Shown in pieces: positions 8,284 through 17,832 of a stretch of 64,000 nt of DNA. Source of the DNA: Sphingopyxis sp. USTB-05. Its GTDB lineage: Bacteria; Pseudomonadota; Alphaproteobacteria; Sphingomonadales; Sphingomonadaceae. The stretch's first letter is position 1. Each line of letters starts with the position of its first letter. The position numbers and the translations under genes are program-made. The notes under the pieces are model-generated. The model did not search any database. It saw nothing but the letters and a program-made list of their open reading frames with translations, and was not told the DNA's origin. The stretch lies in NCBI RefSeq assembly GCF_023822045.1, contig NZ_CP084712.1, forward strand, positions 2,914,001-2,978,000. The letters run 5' to 3'.

Positions 8284-9281
8284 TCGAACCGGCGATCTCC
8301 CGGATATAATCGGTTCCGGACAACAGTCGTAAGCGCGCAAGCGGCATAGACCGATACTCCGGCGACGATTGCGCCCGCAAAGGTGTCCGTGAGATGGTGG
8401 CTGCCATGGAACAGCGTACCGATCCAGACCAGCAGGTTGAACCCCACCGCTGGCCAGCGAAGCGCAGGAATTCGCCAGAAGGCCCACGCGGCCTGGATAG
8501 CCATGATCGTGTGAAAGCTGGGAAAGGTAATCAGTCCCATAATCGACGACCGGTTTAGATCGAAAAGCGCGCCCGTTCGCAACTGCATCACATGAACGAC
8601 CGTCCGGCCCTCTGAACTGAGCGCCATCTGCGGGTGATCCGCGGCCGTCAGCTGCAGATATCCGTATGCGCCGACGGCGGGCAAAAGGACTGCGATGAGA
8701 TGAACGGCGACCAGCGACAAGAAGGTCGCGGCAAGCAGCTTCATCAGGCGGTCGTTCTGGCGTGCGAGGATCAGCACGGGCAGGGCCAGCATGGCCTGGA
8801 TGCCTGCCTGGTCATAGGCGATGCGCGTCCAATGCACCAAGGCGGGATAGTCGCCGAACCGATGGAGCATCGTCAACCAATCGAAGCCCAACCATTGATC
8901 GGCCGCATAGAGCTGGGCATCGATCAGTGGAAAACCGCGCCCGGCCGAATAGACTAGATACCCGGCTTCAGCGCCCAGAACCTTGCCGAGCTGCACCGCA
9001 AGGATGAAACCGAGGACCGTGGCGATCACCGGCGAAAACCGAAAGGTGCAATAGCCAGCGGTGACGATCGCCAGAGCAAAGATCAGTGGGATGCTTGCGC
9101 CCGGCGGCCGGAGCGCGACATTGGCAAAGAACCAGAGAATGCCAAGACCCGAGAAGAGAAGCGCACTGGCGCAAGCGACGATGATAGAGGGTATCAGCTC
9201 TTCTCGCGTGAAGGCGCCGTCCCACTTCGTCAATGCATCGCCGGGATCGAGGCGCAGCAACAGGGAGGATGTTGAGGTCAT
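8262..9281 (-). CDS. PAP2-superfamily membrane protein (inositol-phosphorylceramide synthase-like)
   Basis: This 339-residue protein has about six hydrophobic segments. Its C-terminal half carries the acid-phosphatase/PAP2 signature: PSFHT near residue 254 and GSHHLTDTFAG near 300, holding the two catalytic histidines. The motif spacing resembles the PAP2_3/Aur1-type proteins that transfer or remove lipid phosphate head groups. Sphingomonads make sphingolipids, so a role in that pathway is possible but not shown. Its last 22 bases overlap the end of ptsP on the other strand. It is divergent from the GFA gene. Confidence 0.85.
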   Translation of the reverse strand: MTSTSSLLLRLDPGDALTKWDGAFTREELIPSIIVACASALLFSGLGILWFFANVALRPPGASIPLIFALAIVTAGYCTFRFSPVIATVLGFILAVQLGKVLGAEAGYLVYSAGRGFPLIDAQLYAADQWLGFDWLTMLHRFGDYPALVHWTRIAYDQAGIQAMLALPVLILARQNDRLMKLLAATFLSLVAVHLIAVLLPAVGAYGYLQLTAADHPQMALSSEGRTVVHVMQLRTGALFDLNRSSIMGLITFPSFHTIMAIQAAWAFWRIPALRWPAVGFNLLVWIGTLFHGSHHLTDTFAGAIVAGVSVYAACALTTVVRNRLYPGDRRFDQSPRST

Positions 9282-9422
9282 GGAGCGGAGTTAACTATCT
9301 TTCCGCGATTAAAATCGCGTAAACGAGCGATTTTTCAATATTTTCACAGATGGATGAACCATGTTGAACGCGATATTTGTTTATGTTATGTTCTCCACTC
9401 GATTCCTTGAGGAGAGAAAGCG

Positions 9423-9839
9423 ATGACCGAGCAAGCCCCACGTGCCAGCGGCCAATGTCATTGCGGCGCAATCCGCTATTCGATGAGCACCGCGGTGCAG
9501 CATCACGCGCTTTGCCACTGCAGCGATTGCCGCCGCCATTCGGGCGCGCCGCTCGTCGGCTGGGCGCTCGTCGGCAATGACGAGATCGAAATCGACGGTA
9601 ACGCCAAGATCTACGCATCATCCGAACATGGCCGTCGCCATTTCTGTGCCGATTGCGGCACAGGACTCTTCTACACCAACGATGCGATCTTTCCCGGCCA
9701 AATCGATGTGCAGACCGCAACGCTCGACGATCCCGACCTCATCCCCGCGCAGGCGCAGATTCAGACTGCCGAGCGTATCGGCTGGATGGAAAAGCTGAGC
9801 GATCTTCCGGCGTTCGAGCGTTACCCGCCCTTCGAATGA
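9423..9839 (+). CDS. GFA-family zinc protein (glutathione-dependent formaldehyde-activating-like)
   Basis: This 138-residue protein has the GFA/CENP-V fold pattern: zinc ligands in CHCG near residue 12, CHCSDC near 31-36 and CADCG near 75. Some members were reported to condense glutathione with formaldehyde, but most have no proven activity. GAGGAGAGAAAGCG before the ATG is a strong ribosome site. It stands alone, divergent from the PAP2 gene and convergent with the serine hydrolase, whose stop comes directly after its own. Confidence 0.9.
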   Translation: MTEQAPRASGQCHCGAIRYSMSTAVQHHALCHCSDCRRHSGAPLVGWALVGNDEIEIDGNAKIYASSEHGRRHFCADCGTGLFYTNDAIFPGQIDVQTATLDDPDLIPAQAQIQTAERIGWMEKLSDLPAFERYPPFE

Positions 9840-11234
9840 TCAGCGGTCGGCGGCGACAATGGCCTTGACGAGTTCGGCGGTGTCGAGCCTGGCCTTGTCG
9901 TCGTCATAACCCTGACGGACGATCACCAGTTCGCGCGACGGGATGATGACGACATATTGGCCGCGATTGCCGAAAGCGCCAAAAGCGTCGGCGGGAATAC
10001 CGTCCGACTTGTTCAGCAGCCAGAAGCCCGCGCCATAGCCGAACGGTCCGTCGGGTTGCGGCCCGCTCGGCGCCGTGACGAAGCGGCGCCAGTCGGCGGG
10101 AAGCAGGCGCTTACCCTGCCACATACCGTCGTTCTGATAGAGCAGCCCCAGCCGCGCGAGGTCGCGCGCGGTCGTCCACACCTGGCTCGACAGGATATAA
10201 TCGCCGTCCTTGTCATGCTCGACGAAAGTGCGCGTCATGCCGATCCGATCGAAGAAGGCGGCGGGGTCAAGCGGCGCCCCTGCCTTTTTCAGCGCAGCCT
10301 TCAGCGACAGCGTCGCGAGCAGCGTGTCGTTGTTGGCATAACGATAACGGCTGTTCGGCGGGTTGAGCAGAGGCCATTGCGTAGTCCATTGCCGCACCGA
10401 CGCCCCACCCATATAAATGGCGTCGCTGCGGTTGCCCGCAGTATCGCTGGTGAGGCCGCTCGCCATTCGCATCAGTTGTTCGGTCGTGATCGCCGCGCGC
10501 GGATCGCCCGGCGACTGCCATTCGGCGATCATCGCGGGCTTTGTGACGTCGATCGAGCCCTGCTGCACCGCATGGCCGATCAACGTCGCCGCCATCGATT
10601 TCGCCACCGAAAAGGTGCGCTGTGCGGTATGGATATCATGCCCGCCCCAATAGCGCTCGAGCGCGATCCGGCCGTTTTTGACGATCAGCAGCGAGCTGGT
10701 GCGCCCGCCGAAACGGTCGATGCCCATTGCCGTTTCCTCGAACGGGCTCTTGCCCTTGGGAATGGGGCGGCGCGCATCCTTGTCGCCGATCGGCCAAGGC
10801 CGGGCGTCGAGATCGGCGCGGCGCTCGGCGGCGGGTATCGCTGCCGACTGTGCCCCGATCGGCAACGCGACGCAGCCGTCGCGCCCGCTCCATTCGGCGA
10901 TGCGCGGCGGCATATCGTCGCGATAGCTTACGCTGACGCGCTTTGCCCCGGTATCGACATCGGCCTTCAACGCCCGGACGTCGGCCTCAATCTCCGGATA
11001 GATGCCGGTGAGTTCGTCGCGCTCGATCGCCTCGATCGGCTTGCCTGCGCCGTTCCAGAGCGACGAACAGACGAACGCAGCGCGATAGCCCGCCGCCCAT
11101 GCGCGGTTCAACTCGGCGTTGGGTTTGGGCGCCTGCGCGGCTCCGGGAACGGCGCCGGCTAAGAGGAAGGCGCCGAGAACGCACAGAAGGTCAGGGGCGG
11201 TCGCCGAAAGCCTGCCGCTGCGCCTTTTTTGCAC
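9840..11234 (-). CDS. Beta-lactamase-fold serine hydrolase, secreted
   Basis: This protein of about 464 residues has a signal peptide (LLCVLGAFLLAGAVPGAAQA) and a class C beta-lactamase/esterase domain. The nucleophile motif SVAK (S-x-x-K) follows QRTF, the second motif is YAN (Y-x-N), and a Gly-rich segment near the C terminus replaces the KTG box. Members are esterases, D-peptidases or amidases of the periplasm. I place the start at the GTG at 11234, which gives a compact signal peptide. It overlaps the upstream YjbR gene by 44 bases; a later start is possible. Substrate unknown. Confidence 0.85.
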   Translation of the reverse strand: MQKRRSGRLSATAPDLLCVLGAFLLAGAVPGAAQAPKPNAELNRAWAAGYRAAFVCSSLWNGAGKPIEAIERDELTGIYPEIEADVRALKADVDTGAKRVSVSYRDDMPPRIAEWSGRDGCVALPIGAQSAAIPAAERRADLDARPWPIGDKDARRPIPKGKSPFEETAMGIDRFGGRTSSLLIVKNGRIALERYWGGHDIHTAQRTFSVAKSMAATLIGHAVQQGSIDVTKPAMIAEWQSPGDPRAAITTEQLMRMASGLTSDTAGNRSDAIYMGGASVRQWTTQWPLLNPPNSRYRYANNDTLLATLSLKAALKKAGAPLDPAAFFDRIGMTRTFVEHDKDGDYILSSQVWTTARDLARLGLLYQNDGMWQGKRLLPADWRRFVTAPSGPQPDGPFGYGAGFWLLNKSDGIPADAFGAFGNRGQYVVIIPSRELVIVRQGYDDDKARLDTAELVKAIVAADR

Positions 11235-11544
11235 GATCCCACCAAGCACGCCGGATGACATTGGCGACGCGTTCGGGATCGTCCGATCCGAAGCGGACGA
11301 GCAGCGCGTGCCAGCCTTCGTAATGCGGCGTTTGCCAGAAGGTGCCGGGATCGGTTTCAAGCAGGATTTCCTTTTCGTCGGGCTTGCACATCACCGCAAA
11401 ACTGCCCGGCTCGCGTCCGGGAGACGCGAGAGCCTTGCCGTTGAGCTTGGGACAAGGCGTGCCGTAAAAGGAAAGCATTTCAACCTCTGGGAGCGTGCAG
11501 GCAAAGGCTACCACATCGTCGCAACTGTCGAATACAAGCGTCAT
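11191..11544 (-). CDS. MmcQ/YjbR family protein
   Basis: This 117-residue cytoplasmic protein of the YjbR fold is recognised by the N-terminal LPEVEMLSFYGTP segment, the central FAVMCKPDEKEILLETDPGTF and the C-terminal RRAWWDRAKKAQ helix. The family is related to double-wing DNA-binding folds; no member has a well-defined job. The gene overlaps the start of the serine hydrolase downstream and follows the secreted hypothetical gene by 13 bases on the same strand, so the three may form an operon. Confidence 0.85.
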   Translation of the reverse strand: MTLVFDSCDDVVAFACTLPEVEMLSFYGTPCPKLNGKALASPGREPGSFAVMCKPDEKEILLETDPGTFWQTPHYEGWHALLVRFGSDDPERVANVIRRAWWDRAKKAQRQAFGDRP

Positions 11545-11557
11545 GCGTCCCGTCGAA

Positions 11558-12304
11558 CTAGTCTTCGAGCGTCCCGGCCATAACCTCGACGTCCCGTCCC
11601 AACGGCTGCATGGGCTGGAAGCGCAGGCGCGTCAACACCAGCCGGTCGCCCTGAATATCGAGGTCATAGAAAGCGTTGCCGCCGCGAGGACAGCAATTGC
11701 CGTCGCCGTCGCGCGCAACAGGTGCGGAGGCGAACATCTCGTCAAAGGTGAATTGCGCCGGGCCGCGCAGCCAATAACCTGTCGGCAGTAGCTTCCCGCC
11801 CTGTTCCGCCCAGTCGGACATATCGACGCGGCGCCATTTGGGTCCGTCGGTATCGCTCGCGAAAAGCGCGTCGGCATTGCCGCCGCCACTACCCGCGAGT
11901 GTGCCGCCGATATGGACGAGCCGCCGTTTGTCATTGTCGACGACCAGATCGGGCGTCCCGATCGACCCCGAGCTTTCGGCAAATCCCGCTAGCGCCGTCT
12001 TGCCCGCCTTGTCCTGCGACAGGAGCACGACCATCCGCGCCTGCGGCCCGTCGCGCGGCGCAAGCAACATCTTTTGCCAGAGCAGGGTCGCGTCGCGGTC
12101 GCTGCTGTTGATCCGTCCGCTGGCTTCGACGCTGCACTTGCCGCCGAAGTCGTAAAGGCATCGCTGCGCAATATTGGTAACGCGTACGCGCGTCAGCGCG
12201 ATCTTCGCCGTTACCTCCGCAGCGGTGCAGGTGGTTTCGATAGTGCCGCTTGGACAGGACAGGATCGGTGTCGCTGCAGCGGCAAGGACAAGCGCCAATG
12301 CCAT
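11558..12304 (-). CDS. Secreted protein of unknown function
   Basis: This 248-residue protein starts with an Ala/Leu signal peptide (MALALVLAAAATPILS) and has several Cys residues in the mature part (SCPSG, ETTC, QRCLYDFGGKC, GNCCPRGG), probably disulfides in the periplasm. Segments such as RRLVHIGGTLAGSG, FAESSGSIGTPDLVVDN and AFYDLDIQGDRLVLTRLRF suggest a beta-rich fold. GGGGTAGTCATC precedes the ATG. I do not recognise a family. It lies between rarA and the YjbR gene, all on the minus strand. Confidence 0.75.
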   Translation of the reverse strand: MALALVLAAAATPILSCPSGTIETTCTAAEVTAKIALTRVRVTNIAQRCLYDFGGKCSVEASGRINSSDRDATLLWQKMLLAPRDGPQARMVVLLSQDKAGKTALAGFAESSGSIGTPDLVVDNDKRRLVHIGGTLAGSGGGNADALFASDTDGPKWRRVDMSDWAEQGGKLLPTGYWLRGPAQFTFDEMFASAPVARDGDGNCCPRGGNAFYDLDIQGDRLVLTRLRFQPMQPLGRDVEVMAGTLED

Positions 12305-12380
12305 GATGACTACCCCAGTTTCGGCGCGACCCGGATTGCGCCAAAACTATACCCATGCGCGGTGCGGGGCAAGACTGACG

Positions 12381-13700
12381 TCATTCCTTCACATGCCGAC
12401 GCTCATCCCACCAGGCGAGCCGTTCGGCGATGCGCTTTTCGAACCCGCGATCGACGGGGCGATAGAAGGTCGCCGGCGCCATATTGTCGGGCCAGTAATT
12501 GTCGCCCGAAAAGCCGTCGGGCGCATCATGGTCGTAGCTGTAGCCCGCGCCATAACCCAGATCTTTCATTAACTTGGTCGGCGCATTGAGGATGTTGGCG
12601 GGCGGCGCGAGGCTACCGGTTTCGCGCGCGGCCGCCCACGCCGCCTTCTGCGCTGCATAGGCCGCGTTCGACTTGGGTGCGGTAGCGCAATAGAGGCACG
12701 CCTGCACGATCGCGAGTTCGCCTTCGGGCGATCCGAGGAACTGGTAAGCGTCTTTTGCCGCAAGGCACTGCACCAGCGCCTGCGGATCGGCGAGGCCGAT
12801 ATCCTCGCTCGCGAAGCGGGTGATTCGCCGCAACACATAGAGCGGCTCCTCGCCCGCCACGAGCATGCGCGCGAGCCAATAGAGAGCCGCCTGCGGGTCC
12901 GACCCGCGCAGCGCCTTATGCAGCGCCGAGATCAGATTGTAATGGCCGTCGCGATCCTTGTCGTAGACCGGCATCCGGCGATGCAGGAATTGCGCGAGCT
13001 CCGCCGGATCGAGTGGTGCCTCGATCGTCACCGAGAAGAGCGTTTCGACCTGGTTGAGCAGGAAGCGGCCGTCGCCGTCGGCGCTGGCAATCAACGCCGA
13101 GCGCGCCGCGTCGGTCACCGGCAGGCGCTGGTCAACCTCTGCCTCGGCACGCTCGATCAGCGTACCAAGCGCCGCCTCGCCCAACCGGTTGAGCACCAGC
13201 ACCTGCGCGCGGCTGAGCAATGCAGCATTAAGCGCGAAGCTCGGATTCTCAGTCGTCGCACCGACGAGCACCACGGTGCCGCGCTCGACATAAGGCAGGA
13301 AGCCGTCCTGTTGCGCACGATTGAAACGATGGATCTCGTCGACGAAAAGCAGGGTCCGCTTGCCGGCCGCAGCCATCTTTTCGGCATCGGCAAAGGCTTG
13401 CCGGAGGTCTGCAACGCCCGAGAAGACAGCCGATAGCGGCGCGAAACGCATTCCTACCGCCTCGGCGAGCAGCCGCGCGATCGTCGTCTTGCCAGTGCCC
13501 GGCGGACCCCAGAGGATGATCGACGACAATTGCCCCGCCGCAACCATCCGGCCGATCGCCCCCTCGGGCCCGGTCAGATGTTCCTGCCCGACGACGTCGA
13601 CAAGCGTGCGAGGACGCAATTTTTCGGCGAGCGGCACCGGGCCGGTCGCCCTGCCCTGCTGCGCCGCCGGCACATCCTCGCCGAACAGATCCTCGGCCAT
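12381..13700 (-). CDS. rarA: Replication-associated recombination protein A (RarA/MgsA), AAA+ ATPase
   Basis: This 439-residue AAA+ protein acts at stalled replication forks. Walker A is GPPGTGKTTIARLLAE near 66-80, Walker B is LLFVDEIHRFNRAQQD, and sensor 1 is VGATTENPSF. The C-terminal part contains the tetramerisation region, with AALYWLARML and the ending LPDNMAPATFYRPV-like stretch (YWPDNMAPATFYRP here). Length is typical. The glycosyltransferase gene ends 6 bases upstream on the same strand, suggesting co-transcription. Confidence 0.95.
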   Translation of the reverse strand: MAEDLFGEDVPAAQQGRATGPVPLAEKLRPRTLVDVVGQEHLTGPEGAIGRMVAAGQLSSIILWGPPGTGKTTIARLLAEAVGMRFAPLSAVFSGVADLRQAFADAEKMAAAGKRTLLFVDEIHRFNRAQQDGFLPYVERGTVVLVGATTENPSFALNAALLSRAQVLVLNRLGEAALGTLIERAEAEVDQRLPVTDAARSALIASADGDGRFLLNQVETLFSVTIEAPLDPAELAQFLHRRMPVYDKDRDGHYNLISALHKALRGSDPQAALYWLARMLVAGEEPLYVLRRITRFASEDIGLADPQALVQCLAAKDAYQFLGSPEGELAIVQACLYCATAPKSNAAYAAQKAAWAAARETGSLAPPANILNAPTKLMKDLGYGAGYSYDHDAPDGFSGDNYWPDNMAPATFYRPVDRGFEKRIAERLAWWDERRHVKE

Positions 13701-13706
13701 CGTTCC

Positions 13707-14864
13707 TCAGCCCCGGCGGCGCTGCTTTTGGCGGATCAGGCGGATATAGGTATCGGCGACCGTCTGGTTGATCGCATCCCATTGATAGGCGCCGCTTTCG
13801 AGCACCGCCGCAGAACCATGTTCGGCGCGAAGCTGGATATCGCGGCAATAGCGCTCAAGATGATCGGCAAAGCCGGTGATCGATCCCGGGGTAACGAGAT
13901 AGCCGGTCTGCCCATGCTTGACGATGCTGGCGCTGCCGGTCGCGCGCGCCGCGACGACGGGCAGCCCGCAAGCCATCGCTTCCAGCGTCACATTGCCAAA
14001 GGTTTCGGTGACCGAAGGATTGAAGAAGATATCGCATGAGGCGAGCGCGTGGGCGAGATCTTCGCCGCCCTGAAAGCCGACGAAATTCGCGTTGGGCAAC
14101 CGCGACTCAAACCATTCGCGGGCGGGGCCCTCGCCGATCACGACGACCTTGTGCGGGACGCCGCGCCGTTGGAGCACCTCCACCGCGTCGGCGAACACGT
14201 CGAGCCCCTTTTCCATGACCAGCCGGCCGAGGAAGGCGATCGCGGGAACATCGTCTTCGATGCCGAGCGAGCGGCGCCATGCCACGTCGCGGCGCGCCGG
14301 ATTGAAAATCCCCTGTTCGACGCCGCGGGTCCAGATGCCGATATCATAGTTCATCCGTTGCTCGCGCAACACCTGCGCAAAGCTTTCGGACGGTGCGATC
14401 AGCGCATCGCATTTGCGGTAAAGCTTGCGCAACCACGCAACCATTACGGGCTCGAGGAACGACAGATTATAGTAGCGAACGTAGGTTTCGAAACGCGTGT
14501 GCACCGAACAGGCGACCGGAAGCCGCCGACGCCGCGCCCACGCCGCCGCCTGCCGCGCGACGCGGTCGGGGCTGGAGATATGGACGATATTGGGTGCAAA
14601 AGCGGTGATGTCCTCGCGGACGCGCGATGAAAAGGACACGGGAATGCGATATTCGCTCCGCCCTGGAATCGCGACCGACGGCACGCTGACCAGATCGCCC
14701 GTCGGTTCGAAAGCGGGGTGCTCGACGGTCGGCGAATAGACGCGAACCGCGGCGCCGTGAACCAGAAGATAGCCCACAAGACGGTTCAGCGCCTTGTTCG
14801 CGCCGTCGGTGGTCATGTTGTAATTGCCGCTGAACAGGGCGATGCGAAGGTCGGAGACGTCCAT
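13707..14864 (-). CDS. GT4-family glycosyltransferase
   Basis: This 385-residue GT-B glycosyltransferase uses a nucleotide sugar donor. The N-terminal domain opens with RIALFSGNYNMTTDGANKAL. The C-terminal donor-binding domain has AFLGRLVMEKGLDVFADAVE, VIGEGPAREWFE and the E-x7-E motif in FFNPSVTETFGNVTLEAMACGLPVVA. The pattern is close to MgtA/PimB-like mannosyl- or glucosyl-transferases that act on membrane lipids. I chose the ATG at 14864 because GGAGGCGTG lies directly before it. Acceptor unknown. Confidence 0.9.
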   Translation of the reverse strand: MDVSDLRIALFSGNYNMTTDGANKALNRLVGYLLVHGAAVRVYSPTVEHPAFEPTGDLVSVPSVAIPGRSEYRIPVSFSSRVREDITAFAPNIVHISSPDRVARQAAAWARRRRLPVACSVHTRFETYVRYYNLSFLEPVMVAWLRKLYRKCDALIAPSESFAQVLREQRMNYDIGIWTRGVEQGIFNPARRDVAWRRSLGIEDDVPAIAFLGRLVMEKGLDVFADAVEVLQRRGVPHKVVVIGEGPAREWFESRLPNANFVGFQGGEDLAHALASCDIFFNPSVTETFGNVTLEAMACGLPVVAARATGSASIVKHGQTGYLVTPGSITGFADHLERYCRDIQLRAEHGSAAVLESGAYQWDAINQTVADTYIRLIRQKQRRRG

Positions 14865-14908
14865 CACGCCTCCGCTAGTCCCGTCGCGGTGCAAACGCAA
14901 CGCCGCCG

Positions 14909-15970
14909 TCAGGCCATGATGCTATAAGGTTCGCCGGGCTTCGCACGGCACATGCGCTTCGATACGCGCGTTTCCTCGCCCTCGACAATCGCGATGTCGG
15001 TGATCGACAGACATTTGCTGCCATTGGGCTCGGTGTTGAGTGCGGTGATCGTCGACGACCCCGCCACGCCTTCACGCGTCGGGCTCGTCCAATTCGCGGT
15101 CGCACCGACCTCTTCCTTTTTCGTGACGGCCACCGTCGCCTCCGCGGCGACTTTCTGCTCCTTTTCGTCGAGCTGGCACGCGATTTCGGCAACGAGCACC
15201 GCCCCTACCAATCCCGACACGAGCGTACCGACGCCCTTGAGGCCCACGGCGCTACCCGCCACACCGCCGATGAGGCCGCCCAGCGCGCCGCCGCGCTTGC
15301 GGGCGCGCTTGCATTTGGGGTCGGGAGCGTCGCTGTCCGCGCGCTTCGTTTCCTCGGCCTTCTTTTTTGGGGGCTGCTCGACGGTTTCTGGCGCTACGAC
15401 TTTGACGCCAGATGCTGGCGCCGGATAACCGTTGCAGCCGGTGTTGAAGCAGAAGCGGTCGGCGAGATAGGCGCGGTCGGTCTGATATTGCGCCTCAAGT
15501 CCGCGATATGCAGCGAGGTTCGCGCCTTCGGGATCAGAGGCGGCGTGTTCCGCCATCACGGCCTTATAGAAGCGGTCCTGCGTCGCCGGGGAATAGCGCA
15601 TATTACCGCCGACCCTGGTCGTATAAAGCGACGACAGCGCATTTTGATAGACAATCATCGCCTCGCGGTACGGCAGCATTTTCTGCGAATAATAGGCGTC
15701 GATCGCCACCGTGCAGCGATTGATCGCGGCCGCCTTGTCGAACGGCGCGTCGATCTTCTTATAATCCTCGCGGCATTTCGGATAGCTGCGGGTATCTAGC
15801 GCGGGCCGCTCTGGGAGAGCCGGCAGCGCGGGTTCGGTGACCGGTGGCGGGACAAAAGCCTTGTCGCCCTCGCTCGGCACACTCTGCCAAGCTGCCGCGG
15901 CAACATTACTCGACAGCAGCACCAAGAAAATGGCGCCCCACCCCGATCGATATCGCAGCTTTGCCGGCAT
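14909..15970 (-). CDS. Envelope protein with glycine-zipper segment
   Basis: This 353-residue protein has a signal peptide ending NVAAAA. The middle contains a long helical, charged region, a Lys/Glu-rich stretch (PPKKKAEETKRAD), and then GGALGGLIGGVAGSAVG followed by a second hydrophobic stretch, the pattern of glycine-zipper outer-membrane proteins. The C-terminal 80 residues (TALNTEPNGSKCLSITDIAIVEG) look beta-rich with two Cys. GGGAG lies 7 bases before the ATG. The role is unknown; an envelope-stability role is inferred from the zipper only. Confidence 0.8.
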   Translation of the reverse strand: MPAKLRYRSGWGAIFLVLLSSNVAAAAWQSVPSEGDKAFVPPPVTEPALPALPERPALDTRSYPKCREDYKKIDAPFDKAAAINRCTVAIDAYYSQKMLPYREAMIVYQNALSSLYTTRVGGNMRYSPATQDRFYKAVMAEHAASDPEGANLAAYRGLEAQYQTDRAYLADRFCFNTGCNGYPAPASGVKVVAPETVEQPPKKKAEETKRADSDAPDPKCKRARKRGGALGGLIGGVAGSAVGLKGVGTLVSGLVGAVLVAEIACQLDEKEQKVAAEATVAVTKKEEVGATANWTSPTREGVAGSSTITALNTEPNGSKCLSITDIAIVEGEETRVSKRMCRAKPGEPYSIMA

Positions 15971-16146
15971 GATTGAACTCCCACCCTTGTCTCCAAGGCT
16001 AGGACCGAATGACCGTCCTCACAAGTCGGGTCAATGACCCGGATCACACCGCAAACGAGCGTGTCGTGATATTGTTTTGGCTGCGGCGATGACATAGCAT
16101 GACCGCGTGTGCGGTCGGGGGTCTGCACGTTGCTGGGGATGATCGT

Positions 16147-16866
16147 ATGAACCGTTGGATCAAATCGATCGCTGCGCTTGTCGCGACGCTCGCATGCACT
16201 GCCGCGACCCCGCCCGGCATGGATCCCGACAACCCCACTTGCCCCGCCAAGCCCAATTGGTCGGACTATAGAACGATGGTGCTGACCCCGTTCCAGCGCA
16301 GCGGCGAAACCGTGCTGCTGGCCGAAGGGCGCGTCGACAGCGAACTTCCCGCGCGGCTTGAGAAGGTTCTGACCGACAATCCGTCGATCAGCGAAATCTG
16401 GATTCGTTCGCCGGGTGGCGATGCGCGCGCCGGCAATGCCGCAGGATTGCTGATCCGCAAATTCAGCAAAGAGCGGCAAATGGTGACACGAATTCCAGCG
16501 GGTTGGACCTGTTTCAGCGCGTGCAATTTCGTCTTCATGGGCGGCCGTGCACGCACGATCGACCCGGGCGGTTATTTCATGGTCCATATGTTCACGATGA
16601 CCGGCGACAAGAACGCCATTCAGTCAAGCGTCGCACTGGGCGCCGAGTCCACCACCGAATTGATCAGCGACGTCGAGCGCGAGGCCGCCTTGATGGCGAC
16701 TGAGGACAATGATCTGCTGATCCGTCTCGACGTATCACGCGACCTGCTGTCCGACATCATGTACCGGCAAAAGTCGGTGGCGACCGAAAGCGACCGTTCG
16801 ACGCGCCGATGCCTGACTATGGCCGAAGCGCTGCGCTATAATGTGATCAATATCGGTCCCGAATAA
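16147..16866 (+). CDS. Periplasmic ClpP/crotonase-fold protein
   Basis: This 239-residue protein carries an N-terminal signal (MNRWIKSIAALVATLACTAA). Its core has the ClpP-like pattern: IWIRSPGGDARAGNAAGLLIRK, then the likely nucleophile Ser in TCFSACNFVFMGG, then DPGGYFMVHMF with a candidate catalytic His. It resembles the predicted periplasmic ClpP-like group (COG3904). The ATG at 16147 is preferred over 16099 because it starts a clean signal peptide and follows GGGGATGATC. It is the only plus-strand gene in a minus-strand neighbourhood and converges on corC. Protease activity is inferred. Confidence 0.8.
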   Translation: MNRWIKSIAALVATLACTAATPPGMDPDNPTCPAKPNWSDYRTMVLTPFQRSGETVLLAEGRVDSELPARLEKVLTDNPSISEIWIRSPGGDARAGNAAGLLIRKFSKERQMVTRIPAGWTCFSACNFVFMGGRARTIDPGGYFMVHMFTMTGDKNAIQSSVALGAESTTELISDVEREAALMATEDNDLLIRLDVSRDLLSDIMYRQKSVATESDRSTRRCLTMAEALRYNVINIGPE

Positions 16867-16874
16867 CCGGCGCG

Positions 16875-17813
16875 CTAGTCCCCGGTCTCCGACGGCGCCT
16901 CAAGGTCGACCACCACCGGCGGGTGAAGGCGCAAACGGTGCACGCGGCGTTCGTCGGCCTCGGTCACCTCGATGCGCCAGCCGCTCGGATGCTGCAGGAT
17001 TTCGCCGACCTCTGGAACATGGCCGGCCAGCACGGCGGCAAGGCCGCCCAGCGTATCGACATCTTCCTCGACCTCGGCAAGCCGCGGGTCGATCGCCTCC
17101 CCGATATCGTCGAGTTCGGCGCGCGCATCGGCTTCCCAGCAGCCGCCCTCGCCGGGTGCGAAAAGCGCGGTCGGCTCGTCGTCATGCTCGTCCTCGATCT
17201 CGCCGACGATTTCCTCGACCAGATCCTCGATCGTCAGCAGCCCCTCGGTGCCCGAATATTCGTCGATCACGATCGCGAGATGGGTGCGCTTGGCGCGCAT
17301 CTCGGCGAGCAGGTCGAGCACGCCCATCGATTGCGGAACGTAAAGCGGCTGGCGGATGAGGTCGAGCAGCGGCGGCGGCGTCCGCCCCTCCGCAAGCACC
17401 GCGAACACGTCCTTGACGTGGATCATCCCGACGACTTCGTCCAGATTTTCGCGGTAGACCGGCAGACGGCTATGCCCCGCCTCGGCAAACAGCGCGACGA
17501 TATCGGCAAAGCTCGCGCTTTCGGGGATCGCGATGATGTCGGCGCGCGGTACCGCGACATCGTCGACCGTCTGCTCGCCAAAGTGAAGTAGGTTACGCAG
17601 CATCTTGCGCTCGATCGGCGACAGGTCGCCGACGACGCTGCTCCCGCGCCGTTCCTGCCCTTCCTCTTCGGCCTCGTCGATGACCTCTTCGATCTGTTCG
17701 CGCAGCGACGGTTCCTTGTCGCCGCCGAACAACAGGGTTTTCAGCCCGGAGAATAATCCGGGTCTACTACTGTCCTCTTCCGATCGGTTCGAAGATCCCT
17801 GGTCGTCGGGCAT
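16875..17813 (-). CDS. corC: CorC/HlyC-type CBS-domain protein
   Basis: This 312-residue cytoplasmic protein has an acidic N terminus, then two CBS domains (about 80-210: VPRADIIAIPESASFADIV and VGMIHVKDVFAVLAEG, then HLAIVIDEYSGTEGLLTIEDLVEEIVGEI), and a C-terminal CorC_HlyC domain with the expected GG..A..LG and HRLRLHPP end. The family is linked to magnesium/cobalt homeostasis. I start at 17813 (MPDDQG) with AGGGAAAAGCC upstream. It lies 19 bases after ybeY, as in the standard alphaproteobacterial operon. Confidence 0.92.
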   Translation of the reverse strand: MPDDQGSSNRSEEDSSRPGLFSGLKTLLFGGDKEPSLREQIEEVIDEAEEEGQERRGSSVVGDLSPIERKMLRNLLHFGEQTVDDVAVPRADIIAIPESASFADIVALFAEAGHSRLPVYRENLDEVVGMIHVKDVFAVLAEGRTPPPLLDLIRQPLYVPQSMGVLDLLAEMRAKRTHLAIVIDEYSGTEGLLTIEDLVEEIVGEIEDEHDDEPTALFAPGEGGCWEADARAELDDIGEAIDPRLAEVEEDVDTLGGLAAVLAGHVPEVGEILQHPSGWRIEVTEADERRVHRLRLHPPVVVDLEAPSETGD

Positions 17814-17832
17814 AGATAATGGCTTTTCCCTG